DNA of 37,041 nt from Flammula alnicola (GCA_015499995.1 JADNRV010000418.1:1-37041), one strand, 5' to 3'; positions 20,675 to 34,784 are shown, numbered from the stretch's first letter. The notes: a model not told the origin generated them from the letters alone. A program made the numbers and translations.

Positions 20675-23600
20675 GGTTCTTCGAGAAAATCAGGCGGTGC
20701 TCATGGATAATAATATTATATCTTATCTCCGATGTCGGGCTCGTCGGAAGCAGAAAAGTTTTGCTTTTGTTTCTGGATTATCATTACTGCAAACAACCGT
20801 GGGAAACCTCCGACATCACTTCGCAAGAACACAAACTCAGTACTTATTCATTCCACTATTTCGACCAAATAGAAGCCGGAACATTTTGCGTTGTCTGTCT
20901 TCGTGTCTCTTGTTTGTACAAGGTTGACGGTGGACTAGGACTCTTTAGGTTCTCGACAATCATGCTATTGATCCGTGGGTCATTTGGCGAGGCGGTGCGC
21001 CACACAGCCGCGTGATTATTAGCCCACCTCGCTCCTCCTACAGCCTTAGGATTGACTGAATTAATATTGGCCGCAGTCAGGAACTGATCAAACACCATGG
21101 GAAAGAACTATAAAGCACCACATGGGAATTTCATTTCTTAAAGATCCGCTGCTTGCACATCAATTCACTCAGCAGCCCCGGACTGAATGGCAGTATGTAC
21201 CGAGAAGGCTGGTATGCACTTTGCCCGAACTAGGAATCAATATCTCGTGTTTTCATCCTTGATGCGTCGGAAATTAAATGTTGAAATAGTATATAGTGTG
21301 CCCGCCGCCCTTGGGCGCTTGAATATCGATTAGCGCCTAACCATGTCCAGGGTTCTTTGCATGGTTCCAAAGCAGTATTATTAAATTTATTAACTGATGT
21401 GATTCTAAGATGAATGGAAAGCGGAAGACGTGTAATGTTTATTTTAATTCCCGGATCGGAGGCTTCTGCTCCGGCGCAGACAAATTGGTTCTGGGTCTTA
21501 CGGCCCGCATAGTGTTCCAGATTATTTGTTGAGATAAATTTTAGGTGCATGGAAAGCCTAATACTGCATGGAGGATTCTTCAATAAGCTTTAGTGCCCCA
21601 TTTCTCCGACTAATTATTTTATTTGGGGGCAATGCTCCTATCAGTACTAGTACTGTGCCATAAATTTTGAATGCCAACATTTACTGCAGCATGTACACTT
21701 TCTAGTACTTCTCACCTACAATACTTTGTTATCTTATGGCGACGACTGCTGAAATGAAATGCAAGATTGTTTTCCTTTGACTTCGGGGACCGAATTACTG
21801 ATTTAAGGTTCAATTTCGCCTTGAACGGGTGTCTCTAGTGTATAGGCGCTATACGGTGAGCTCGGGGGTTACTATTAACGAGGTGCACATCATGGCGCGA
21901 AGACTACTAGATGTCTTGAAGGATTTTTTTCCTACCCCGATGCGAGAAATCCGACTAGAAGACAACATCTATTTGAATGAGAAAAACGAGAGCCCGAGAG
22001 GATCCAAGTTGGCCAACGGGGTTTCTAGGATCTTCGCAAGATTTTCGTTTGACTGTCCAAAATCCCAGCTCTGATAAAAATTTGTCCCCCTTCGAGTTAG
22101 ATCAATAATCAAAGAGCTGTGGTGCGGAAGGATCGCCGTTAAGGTTAACGGGTTCGGTGACCGGGCGTGGGTTTCAGTTGAGCTGGGCTTTCCTGTGGTC
22201 ATTCGTGAATTATCAATGACACCGGACTATGAAATATTTCTGAGTCATTGTCGTATACAATCGCGACGGCTGAAGCTGGCGGAGCCGTCGTCGGTCTACG
22301 AGAACGAGAGTCGTGTACATTCTGATCAGATCACCGTAGACCTATGATAGTTGGATGCGTCCCGAGGTGAGTAGGAGTCAAGGACCACCCTCTGTTAGCT
22401 TTCAGGTGAGTTTCCATATTGCATTTCCTATTGTATCTGTATTAGGATTTGTCTGAAGGGCAAGCTACGCCACGCCGCCAAAGGTGAGGAATGCTTCGTT
22501 CATCCCACCGCCGGAAACGACCTTATCGCCACGATCGTGATCAAGTCAAGAGAACCAAGGCACAAGGTCCAATTTTTTTTTTTTACCTTGGCGGAGAAGA
22601 CCTGGACGACGCTAAATTTCAAGTGCATGGGCGCGGCAAGGGGGAAAAAATGCAGCACATCTTTCAACGTCCCGTGGACAGTGCCGAGAGGCAATATCCT
22701 GAACTGCACGAGAATGGGGCGATTAGGATTTGGGGTGCTCCAATTGCAGTTTTCTCCATTTCTCTCTCACAGCTGTGTCAGAGGGTATCTTGCCTTCGAC
22801 GATCATTCACACTGCTGCCATTATGCTCCGTTTCTGATCGTCAGATGTTCTTGGAAAACCATAACGCGAGAAAGGATCCCGAAATTGACTGTTAGAATAA
22901 ATTTGGGTGTCATGTTACCACTGATGTCGAGATATAGCAGTACAGAATTTCTCTCGTTCTCGTGTCTATCCGAGGCTTCCGAGTCAACTGGGTAGAAAAT
23001 ATTTTTGTCACGACTACTTTCTTCTAAAGTTAACTCCCTTCGGGATACCCGAGTTATTTTTGCGCTCTGAGCGGGGATCCATTTTAAAAGAAATTGCTTC
23101 AACGAGAATCTGTGACGATACCGTAGACAAAATGCCCTGAAGACGAGGACAATGAGAAAGGAATCTTGAAATTCATTCTTACAATATATTCTGGAGCACA
23201 GTACACCTATGGTTGAGCAAGTTTGAAAGCTCGAGACCCAGCACCCGCACAATCACATCATGCCTAGACAATTCTACTACTTATTCTATGAATCTCACGG
23301 GCATGAGTCACACGGGACCCTGAAAGAGTCTGGAAGTATGGCCGAGGAATGCATATACACACATCCATTCCACTCGGAAATCCTTGTGAAAGCAAAGCAC
23401 CTAGATACAGTGAAGCGTTCCCCGAGTCATTGCTCAAATTCCACTATGCAGAAAGTAAGGCCTGCGTAGCAGGACCAAGATTCGTATATATCCCCGCATT
23501 TCACGATCGGCAATCCGTGTTCGAGTCATGAGCTTGGACTGATACTTTCCACAGTCGCAGTGCATACGCGATATTTCCTAGAAAAAAAACTCGGGCGGTG

Positions 23601-26600
23601 AAGGTGGTTGGCTACGAGTGGGCCAGATTTCGTATGAAGGGATTTGCTAACAAAGGAACATTGAAACCTGAAATTTGAAAGCCCAAAATCATCCTGTCGA
23701 CTCCGGAGCGGATCCAAGGCTGGTACTGCATCCGTAAATGACATGATAAGTACTTCCATTAGCTAGGGCCCGGGTTTCCTCGATGACTACGTTCGATCTA
23801 CTAGGGTGCTAGTACTTGGGGGGCAGTAGTTGAAATATGGAGATGATCGATGCGGGGTTGAGATCGTGGACCAAATCCGATTAGATAGCCGGACCGTCGA
23901 TACTGCGATCTTGTGAGGCTGTGCGATTATCACAAAATCAGCTTGAGTTTCGTTTGAGGAAAACGTTGATCCAACGTTGATCCTCTATCCCTGATATTAA
24001 AAGAAACACATTATAGGCGTCTGAGGGTGGTTGGTTATGATGTATGTTATCCATTATCCAGGGATGGGCTAGTCATTTAGATCGGGCATGCCGGCAATCA
24101 GAAACGATGGGCGCTTGATGTGACGATGTCGGATGGCGTGGCCAAATCGTGGCCACTGGTTAACGGCTAGTCCTATATGTCGTATTATAATTACGAGCCG
24201 CTATTTAGAGGATATGTTTCGAACCTCCGACTTATCGTTACTCTATCGACTTATTCTGGTTATTCCTTCTCAGAAAAACCTGAATTTTTCCTATACTATA
24301 TTCTCATTCCAATCACGAATTTGAAATTTCGGAAAGCTTGACAAACGGGATGTAATTTTGCTTCCGCGATAATCAGCCGTTGTTGCACGTGTCGCCAGCA
24401 CAATGTACTCTGTGACATACTTTAGTACCGAAGCGCCAAAAATTTCAAGGAGTCAAAGTCTCGTACCCATAACGGAAGTAAAATATCGCGTTTTACTTTC
24501 ATTTCAGATATTCATAACGGACGGGGCGATGCTCCCATGGTTTCCGCACATAGAGAGGTGGATGAAGTAATTGAGCGCTTATTGGCCTTGACATCAATGG
24601 GTCGTGTCGCTTTTTGCGGGCCTGAAAACATTTGAGGTCAGAGTCATCGACGGTGAGGTTGTACTGTTAAACCTCGCCCAATTCTGAAGGTGGATTGTAC
24701 AATGGAAAGGGCCACATTGACCTCTGTTGGTAGACATAGATGCAAGTCATAGAGAGTGACTTATGAAAGCATCGAGTTATGTGGCGCGCGATGATGTCGG
24801 CGAGACCCACTTAACAACCGCCGGGTCATTCGAGAGGACATGGAAGACTTGGGCATGTACTGTACATTTGAACGCGGGATGCTCGACGGTCTTCTAATCG
24901 AGGTCTGCAACATCGTGGGGGTGAGTTTTATTCATTGTGTAATGGATATAGCTCCAGTATTTGCGCTCTATGCATGAACACATCGCACCTTGCCAGTGGC
25001 AAGGCCTTGAAATCAAGCAATGAAAATTGTTCTCGCACATGGTATCCGAAGCTATCGATGAAGTACAGATTAAATTATCACGACGAGTTCGCAGACATGC
25101 AATAGTCACAAGTAATCCGAAGACAGAAACCTTCTTTGTGTCCATGGGGGTGACATCATGGACCACCAATTCTGGAAAGAACAATTCTTCGCACAGTGAT
25201 CGGACGTCTGGATCTCCTGGTCGTACAGTTCCAATCGATGAGAAAGGGACATATGGCTCGAGCTCTTTACTCCCTCGCTGTCGGACAGCTAGAACGGAAT
25301 GGCCGAAATGCCCTTGGAGCGCTTCGAAGAGAAAGGGCAATCAGAGATATATATGTTAAATAGGCGCCCTGAGCTGCGTCCCGAATTTACTGGTAGGAGA
25401 GTGATCGTGTCGTCCTTAACGCGAATACTGGCTAAATCGTGGTAGGTCATATTCATTTTTTTTATTAACTGCAACCTTTACTACCCTCCCGCTTTTCTGG
25501 TTTGTCATGTGAGCAGGCGCTAGCACACCGGTGCTAAATTTATCCTGGCACTCCCACTTCCCTGAATAGCTCCGTTCAGTCGCCGATTTGATGGGATGAA
25601 TGTTTCTCATCTCAGGACCGAAGAGATCGAGCTATCCTTATTGAGAGAATCTCTTCCAGGAACTGCGCGCTGCGTCCAATGGAAGCAAACAAGGAGGGTC
25701 CAGATGAACGTTTCCCCGACTATATCGATAATTTCCTGAGAATGTAGTGTCATACACAGCGAATTACCCTCGTACTTCTCTTTGTCCAGGGCTCAAATCG
25801 AATACTCACTCAGCTGCACGAGTGTAGGATCCACTAGCTGGTTGGCCGGAAATGATTGCCATGCTTCGTATTATTTCAAAATTTATATGTCGACATTGCA
25901 CAGCGCGGCAATAGATTGAAAGCCGCGGTTCATTTCCTTAAATCCTGGTGAAAGGTGGGGTCAATGATCTGGTGTTAAGACAAAGAGGTGTTGCAGTATT
26001 GTTTTGAGTTCGTCTCATGATAGCCTATAGAAGCTTGTTTCCAGTCCGATTCCAGGAGATCAGGCAGGATTAATTCCATGTCCTCTTGCAGCTGCCATCT
26101 GCAGGCACCATCTTATACACCGACGGAGCGAGAAATGACACCCGTGTGAAAGGGGAAGTTGCTCAATCATCCACATCCATCTACTCCAGATTTCAGGCTG
26201 AAAGAAAAGTCAAAGGCTGATCGAGATGCCAGCGCCTGTCAAAAAAAAAAGTCTCGCCTTAGTTCGAGAAAAATCCTGACCTAAATCTCCAGGCCATCCG
26301 GATTCCAAGAACCTGATTGCATTTTCACGAAAGATTGGTGATGGGAATACTGACTGGCTGAGGAAAGCATTTATCGAATCGTAAGATATGAAATATGTTG
26401 AGAACCGTATAGACAACGTTACAACCCTTAGCCCGGAGAGTACGTCCGAGTGAATTGACGACCAATCGCGGCGTATTGATTGTTTTTAGCTCCGTTCACG
26501 GCCAACTGGAAGGAAACTTATGAAAAGCAAAAAAACTTTTTGTTAGCTACAGATTGAACTGAAACGGGGGATTATTACTAGCCAAGAAAATGGGAATTTT

Positions 26601-27598
26601 GGGGTTTATAGCACCGTCTGCCCGACGAGGCGCCGCAGAGTGAATCGTGGTCATGGCAAAGATCAAGCTACATCGAACAGTGAATGATTGGGGGTCGCAA
26701 GCATATCGAATTAGGGTGTATATTTTCACAGAAAAAGAAAATCAGAATTGATTCTTCAGAAATTCAACGCGCTTCTGAAATCTCCGCTAAATTTTAGGTA
26801 TGCATGGAGCCTCTGTCGTTTGGACACCCGCGAAGTATTCAACTTTTGTTTCGTTCGGCGCCTATTCGGCAAACCATTTTCAGATTCCGCTTGGGCCTGA
26901 GGCCGACCCATCACCGAAATCGGCTCTGTACGCATGTTCGTCGGGCAGAATGTTACATCTCGACGTCCTCCTCCATGTTGCACCATCTTTCTCGGCGATC
27001 AAGGCCATTAAAGAGGTGTACGCTCACCAAAGGTGCAACCGTGCTGTATGGGCGCGCTGCACAACTCTGAAGCTCTGCAGGCTCTGTCTAAAAATGAAGT
27101 CCCCGTTGCCTTGCGAAATGGAGAATCCAGATACACTAGTACTGATACAGGTTCACAAGCCAAAAGCAATGACTCGAATCTGGTTTACCCTAACACCGCT
27201 TGGTTTTGTCTCGCCAACGAGTGTCCAAAACTGAATCGAACCAAAGTTCTACCTTTTCATCAAGATAAAGCGTTTGGCAGGTAGTGACTCATCATATGGT
27301 TGAAATCCGATCCCGGCGCGCTTATTTCATGGCAAAATGCGGAAATGAGCTCGAGATTCCTCTAACATATTCCAGCCTCTAAAATCCCTTGAGCCCTTCG
27401 GAAAGACGGCGTTTTGCCCCAAATGGTAGCTAGGTGAGTTAATGTTGTTGATTTGCTGCGCTATAGGATCTGACAAGATCTCTACTTGGAAAATGCGTGC
27501 TTTACAAAGAAATCATTCATATTTGGATTGCCACACTGCCGAAAATTCGTTCCTTGGGTTACACCCTACAAAATGCTATGGTTTGCCGGGCCACGAGG
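20675..27598. other. Seven-kilobase region without a recognisable gene
   Basis: Only short frames with no conserved motif occur on either strand. Hints of old retroelement sequence are weak: a string ILYTDGAR at 26110-26133 resembles the first catalytic motif of RNase H, and a 43-codon frame near 25615-25745 is mildly coding-like. A T13 run lies near 22570. I find no tRNA, terminal repeat pair or microsatellite array that would name an element. The region probably consists of heavily mutated repeats. Confidence 0.5.
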
Positions 27599-27599
27599 G

Positions 27600-27606
27600 T
27601 ATAAAG
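27600..27606 (+). promoter_or_regulatory. TATA box candidate of the acetyltransferase gene
   Basis: TATAAAG lies 102 nt before the ATG and is followed by a long CT-rich leader ending in TTTTCAACATG, with A at -3 of the start codon. Confidence 0.5.
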
Positions 27607-27701
27607 CAAAGCCCTGATCAGCTTTACATCCTCACTTTCCTCATCGTTTTCAATTTCCCCTTCACATTTCAACTCCTCACCTTTCCTCAGATATTTTCAA
27701 C

Positions 27702-28822
27702 ATGTCGTCCTCAGATATCCAGGTCCAATACGTGACTCGAGCGAGTCAATTCCCATCCTTCGCGAGGGATGTTCTAGAAGCAGACCCGGTCAAGTCGAAC
27801 GTGATCCTGCCTACACTGAACAAGTGTATAGCGAAGGAGCGCAACGGTCAGACCCCAAACGACCACCTATGGATTGTGGTATACACCAGCCGGGAAGTAT
27901 TGTTTATCGCCTCTTGCACGGACGGTTACATGGGCAAATATCCCATCTTTCTATTCACTCCCATCCCGTACTCCCACCTTCGTCGCGACACTATCGTCCC
28001 CGCCCTTCGTCTCCTTGCCGGAACGCTCCACAGACATGTTCCCGCCGTGAGCCGGGTCTACTCGGTCTTTGGGCCAGAGATTGTGGCCAGGACGTTCTGC
28101 AGTCTCTGGACACAGCGCACGGGTATCCCTGAAGTGCTTGAGCCTTACTACCTGGCTAAGATCAGCTTTGCTACAGTGGAGACCCTCATCAACAGGAGGC
28201 TACCAACGTTCCCTGACGAATTTACCGAACTTCGTCCTGCCTCTCGCGAGGACATTCCCGCTCTTTCTGAGCTGTGCTACTTGTTCGCCGGAGAGAGTGT
28301 ATGTCTTTCTTCCTGTCACATCCATCTGATTCAAAACTAATTTGTTCTTCATCTAGCCTCCATTCGACCTCGAACCCGTCAGTGCCATGCAAGAGGCAAA
28401 CATCTTGGTGATGAATGGGGAGGCATGGGTTTACACTGTCTCGCGACCTGGGCAGCCCACCCGCATTGCTTCAATGGTGGCCTTCACTAGGAACACCGAT
28501 AGGATGGCTACCATCACCAAGGTGTACACGCACCCAGACTTCCGCGGTCAGCGTCGGGCTGAACGTCTCGTGAGGCGTGTCTGCAAACAGTACGTTCTCA
28601 TTTCTAATTCAAGCAAGCAGAACATTTCTCATTTCTTTTTACAGACTCCTTACCAGCAGGAGATGTGTGTCGCTCTTTGTTGGGGTAGACAACAAGGCCG
28701 CCAATGTGTATCGTCGGGTTGGATTCGTTGGGCTGGATGACAACGCCCCGCCTGTTGAAGGTGTTGACCCTTGGATCGAGATTGGGTTCGACACCAACTA
28801 CGTCGAGCTCGGCCATTGGTAA
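27702..28822 (+). CDS. GNAT-family N-acetyltransferase domain protein, 335 aa
   Basis: Three exons: 27702-28298, 28357-28589 and 28645-28822. The introns (58 and 55 nt) have GTATGT/CTAG and GTACGT/ACAG borders and keep one frame. The N-terminal ~195 residues are a family-specific region. The GNAT fold is C-terminal: a beta strand and motif A at residues 250-277 (ITKVYTHPDFRGQRRAERLV), with RGQRRA at 262-267 as the acetyl-CoA pyrophosphate loop, then motif B near 287-304 (LFVGVDNKAANVYRRVGF). It should transfer an acetyl group from acetyl-CoA to an amine; the substrate cannot be inferred. There is no signal peptide, so it is probably cytosolic. Two-part proteins of this type are common in Agaricomycetes. 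A TATA box and pyrimidine-rich leader support the chosen start. Confidence 0.92.
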
Positions 28823-29646
28823 TTCCACTATTCTGTCCCCGCCAAAATCTTAGAGTTTGCAAGCTCTTGTTTGCTAGATGCTATTACCCATACCCCCTCA
28901 TAATTGTCTGCCTTCTCTTTTCTCGTATTCTTGTTTTCGTTTGTACTCTAGATGCTGAAGTCTGTTTACTATTGGTTTCGCTAGTACGTTTTTAATACGC
29001 TCCCATCTGCTTTCTGCTTTCTGCTTTCCGTACGGGTTTTGCATATATCAGTGTTTCTTTTCTTCTTCTCGCTCCATTCATGGCCTCCCCTATGTGTAGC
29101 ATATCTATATCGGTCACTCTACTGTATAATCTATCGGATTAGCGCTCTTCTCACTCCCATTCAGATATCTAACCTAGAATATAACTTCGATTTGACATCC
29201 TCGCGCATTGATCTCATTTTCAATCATAACCTGTTCTCCAATCATTGATCCGGTCGAATGCCACCAGTCAGTTTTGAATTAGAAGGGTCGATAGCATGAG
29301 GGGAGGGGTGATTCCAAGGTAGTCATACATAAGGCACGATCACAATAGCGTCGGCGCCGACATTGTCCGTTGGTGAACTTGAGAAGATCTTTCCAAGATT
29401 AAGTGGAAGAGATATACGGTATGAACAAAGCCCAACAAACAGTCCCAGGTGTGTTGAGGGGTATGATCAGGTGATTTATGCTTGTCGCATAGCTATTACC
29501 AGGTGCAAGGTAAGTACTTCAAACGACTGATATGAATGATAAAACATGGTCATGAATATGTAAGAGCAGTTGAATCATAAGAAACAAAATACACACGTGT
29601 TGCAGTCGACCTGTGTCTACGCGCGTATTTTCCGATGACCAAGGCG
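28823..29646. other. Convergent intergenic region between the GNAT and COX14-like genes
   Basis: Holds the 3' UTRs of both converging genes; the first half is T-rich. No gene is supported. Confidence 0.5.
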
Positions 29647-30159
29647 CTATGAGGCACTTCGTTTCCGAAAGATTGCCTGAGCCTGTTCTGCGAGAGATTT
29701 TTCCACTTCTTCCGTGGATACCTTTCCGTTCCATATGGAAGTGTTAGGCGCTTATCGTATGCTTAAGGCAGTGTTGGCAAACGCACCTGCTGTTTCTCGA
29801 CGGGCGTCGTTGGCAAACCCAGCGCCTCTCGCTCAGCCATGATCTGCGGGAACACGTTGATTAATTAACTCAATGCCAACCACTCTGTGTATGTGAAACG
29901 GCGTACCTCTGAAGTCTCCGTGTGATGAGAGTTATGTCTTCAAAATGAAATGCAAAAGGGTGTACTCACCTCTGCCTCGTTTCATGGTGTCCCGATGGAC
30001 CATGATCGACATAACTACACCATATACAGATAGTGCGGCTAGTGAGTACACCACGCCCCGATGGAGGATGTCTGCCAAAGGCAGTCGCGCCATGAAGTCC
30101 GATGGGAATACGTTTTGAAGTTGGATTCCAGGAGGCCGGTAATTTTTGGAAGACTCCAT
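29647..30159 (-). CDS. COX14-like mitochondrial single-span membrane protein, 107 aa, with a 2-nt micro-exon
   Basis: Exons on the minus strand: 29970-30159, 29907-29908 (two nucleotides, AG), 29787-29843 and 29647-29721. The three introns are 61, 63 and 65 nt. Only this structure joins the N-terminal part, ending MVHRDTMKRGR, to the in-frame, clearly coding pieces IMAEREALGLPTTPVEKQQ and VSTEEVEKSLAEQAQAIFRK. Residues 31-34 (ILHR) precede one membrane helix (about 36-54, VVYSLAALSVYGVVMSIMV) and a charged C-terminal helix. Small size, the LHR-plus-helix layout and the hydrophilic tail fit COX14-type assembly factors of cytochrome c oxidase in the mitochondrial inner membrane; this family call is by resemblance. 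Translation may start at Met23 (MARLPLAD) instead. The gene is divergent from the SET gene. Skipping the micro-exon would truncate the protein after residue 66. Confidence 0.68.
29907..29908 (-). other. Predicted 2-nt micro-exon (AG)
   Basis: Flanked by acceptor CTTCAG and donor GTACGC. It completes a split Glu codon (G|AG, residue 64). Both flanking introns have normal length, and the downstream one carries a good branch-point-like TTAATTAAT. Confidence 0.6.
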
Positions 30160-30398
30160 GTATGGCTGTGTTTGGAATGGAAGTCATCGGTCAAGATTGA
30201 CAACAAATAATCCATACGCCGACAACTTCACAAATTCGAAAATCAAAATTCCTGAAGTTGTACAGCCTCTAACACGTTGCACTTTGACCAGAAAGCTCTC
30301 TGGGAGTGTCGGAACTTGTGTAGTACCCGCGCGACCACCTGATTCCGGGGTTGAATTCCAACAAGCTGCTCAAGCACATCTGCTTCTAGCGCAATGTT
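30160..30398. promoter_or_regulatory. Shared divergent promoter region
   Basis: Only 239 nt separate the start codons of the COX14-like gene (minus) and the SET gene (plus), so both promoters must lie here or overlap. No clear TATA box is visible. Confidence 0.5.
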
Positions 30399-32463
30399 AT
30401 GTCGGAAGTTCAAGATAGAGTGAAGGTTCTGTTGGAGTGGTGTGCGGCCAATTCCATCTTCATCGATTCGCAGATACGCGTCGGATCTAACTCTCAAGCC
30501 GGGATTGGGGTATTTTCAGAGGATTGTTTCATACCTCCCCAGACTACCCGTGCGTGTCTGTACGATCTGACCGCGTGGTGCGATGCCTAACATTGATGTG
30601 TTCAAATTTTCATGGCGTTATCACTTCGATCCATCTAGTGGTCAGAATACGCAAGGACTCTGTACTTTCAGTCCGGACATGTTCCCTGGCAGGCGTCATC
30701 CCAAGCAACCCGTACGGCCTTGCGGCGCAGCTTTCTCTGTCACTCGCGCTCCACGTTGAGATGTACGTCAAACAATTTTCCAGCAACTTGGAATTTTAAA
30801 GCGTACTTTTTCCATTGCTAACCGCGATCCCCGTCGTAGGTTGAAGGGAAGGCAGTCCAGATGGCACGGTTATTTACAGTCCTTGCCGGTCGGTGTCATG
30901 GACTTGCCTCTATTTTGGGATCTGCACACAGATGCTAACGAAAACGAGGATGGCTCGGGGGCGCTTACTTGGCTTAGAGGCACCGAAGCGAGTAAAATTC
31001 TTCATGGGAGGACGGAAAATGGTGCAACGAAGCTGGTATGTCGGCTTATTACTAAGCCTCCGGACAGCTGGACTTATACATGTACCTTTGGCAACTGGGA
31101 ACAGGAGGAAGTTACTCGTTTCTACTACGACGTAGCCAAGCCTTTGCTTCTGCATTATACGGAAGTGTGGCAACAGGATGCCTCTACGAGGATGCCTACT
31201 CTGTTGGATTTCTACCGCGCGTTCTCGCTAGTTTCGTCAAGAGCTTTCCTTGTCGACGCCTATCATGGTCTATCCATGGTCCCCATCGCAGACGCGTATG
31301 TAATGAATCACCGGATTAACGTCTACCGTGATTGATATCAGATATCTAGTTTCAATCACGTCCTAGAAAACCATGTGCATCTCGAAGTGAGGGTGTTCCA
31401 ATCATGATTTGTGCTCCGTTTCTCAGCAATCCTTATACAGAGCGACTATAATGTTTGTCCCGAATGCGGATCCTTGCATGAATGTCCTCACGACCGAGAC
31501 GAAGACACCGCCGACGAGGCGAGAGCCCCGCAGATCCCGAAAATCCAGGACGACGATCACAATCTGTTCTACGAGATGGTCTCCAATTCGGGGATACCGC
31601 CTCTATCAGAGATTTTCAATACCTACGGGGAGGAGTTGACCAATGCCGAATTGTTGAACCAGTACGGGTTCATTCTGGACGTGAATGACAACGATCGGCT
31701 GTCATGGACATTGGATGAAATTATCCACATCCTCTCACCAGGAGCTTACACTGAAAATTCCCTCCAAAGCCTTGTTGTAGATATTCGCCGGGTTATATCT
31801 TGCCTGCCTGAAGGACACTCTGTCTTCAGTGACTCTCAGCTCATTTACCACGAGGCTTCGGCGGAAGAAAAATTCTGCTTGAGTGAAGAAGGGACTATGT
31901 CCCATCAACTCTGGGCTGTCTTATTTGGGTTGTCCTTCCGCCGAAACCTCTCTCGGTCACCGGAAATTGATATTTCCAGAACGCTACATGCTGTTCTGGA
32001 TCTTCAGACTCGGGTGGAAAACTTGGATGGCAATGATGAAGACGACAGTGATACGGACGACCGCGACGATAGGTATCCTACCGAAACGCTCGACCAGCCT
32101 GATCAAATGGCGCTCAAACTCTTACTCGATGTTTGTCAATTGGCGGTGAAACTATGCACCATGCGGAAAGCCAACAGTGGCAGAGAAGAATTTGGCGGAA
32201 TGGGGCTGTCTGATGTGATGGAAGTAAGTCCGCCAATCCTTTTTTTCTTCTGAATTTTGGGTTCCATTTTTGTCGACATCTGTTCTTTTCATCATATCTA
32301 GGAGATTCCGGATAGCAGTATCCGTACGCGTCTGGCGATCTCGCTGTTGATGGGGGAGCGTTCGGTATTGGACTGCTGTGAGGCAGCGTGGATGGCTTTA
32401 TTGTCGTCTGCGACGCGTTTTCTAGATGGTTTCGCGCCAGCGCCACTATTTGGAATTTCATAA
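30399..32463 (+). CDS. SET-domain protein lysine methyltransferase (RKM / Rubisco-LSMT-like), 547 aa
   Basis: Seven exons: 30399-30549, 30639-30762, 30840-31035, 31105-31295, 31350-31386, 31441-32223 and 32302-32463. All six introns (54-89 nt) are GT-AG and phase-consistent. The N-terminus holds the first SET strand (AGIGVFS, residues 34-40). Residues 99-108 have the family pattern SRWHGYLQSLP. The core motif ADAFNH (219-224) with ENHVHLE and the signature YGEELTNAELLNQYGF (295-310) identify the SET fold used by RKM- and SETD6-type enzymes, which methylate lysines of ribosomal and other proteins using S-adenosylmethionine. Directly after the NH motif lies a Cys/His cluster (CPECGSLHECPH, 239-250). 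An acidic insertion sits near residues 400-430. The exact substrate cannot be read from sequence. Confidence 0.9.
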
Positions 32464-33335
32464 TAGAACTTGTCTGGAGGCATTCAGTTGTGTACCCTGC
32501 GGACATGGCCCATGGGGATTGACGTGAACAAGGTACACTGTCCGATCTGCCAAAATTTAACGCTGTGGGTCTGTCGTGATATCATCACACCCTGCCTTTT
32601 GTATCGATGGCTGATTCCGTTGATCGGCTCATCATCTGAATCACAGTATGTGCGACATCGATTGTGCGACATTTAGCGGTGTGATAAATCCGCGACTCTT
32701 CGAGGAGATTGTTATTGCGTGCTTATGGTATCGTCGAACGATTGCTCAGTCATGGCGTACGCGAGGTGTAGAGCGTGGTCGTGGCTATCGGTTTGACGTC
32801 TCTTCCCGAAAATTCCAACCGACTTAAAACCTCAAGAGCAGCCTCGCACACACAGATTCGCAAATTCTTTTTTCATCGTGCGAGGAAGAAGACTTTGAAG
32901 GGAAGAAGAGGCTAGCAGTAGACGGGAATAATACGGACTTCGAAGAGGGGCATGTGCCCCTGCTTGTCAGTGCTTGATCTTTAGTGAAGGCACGACCCCC
33001 GCAACTGAGAACCGGGAGTTCACAAAAAGCTTACAATTTCTCAAGTTGTCATGAAGATCAGGAATCAGTGTTTCAGTAAATGAACGACCTTGTTCCAACG
33101 ATGTCGTCCTTTGTACATACTTAGTACAGAGCCTTTGTATTTAGCACGTGACCCTATACCTTTTTATTTGTGACTGTTGCGGCATTTCCCCGATCAGAAA
33201 TCGGTTAATCAATCGAACAATGAACTCATGAAAGCCCGGCCAACTTTTCTTTTCTTTCATCCCACATACTACTCCTCTTTTTTTTCTTGCAGTCTATACA
33301 CCTTTGAACATATCCTTTACTTCATGATAAAGAGA
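32464..33335. other. Upstream region of the PKA gene
   Basis: No supported gene. The last 100 nt are pyrimidine-rich (tttttttcttgcag at about 33279-33292) and may end a 5'UTR intron of the kinase gene. Confidence 0.45.

Positions 33336-34784
<1,449 letters not shown>

Noticed and set aside
21829..22074. 81-codon frame
   Set aside because: Isolated, no motif, and overlapping frames on the other strand are similar in length.
24894..25340. 148-codon minus-strand frame
   Set aside because: A plus-strand frame of similar length overlaps it; neither shows family features or intron structure.
33177..33335. N-terminal extension of the PKA frame
   Set aside because: It begins at TTG, is unlike kinase N-termini and contains a pyrimidine tract ending in TTGCAG, more likely leader or intron.
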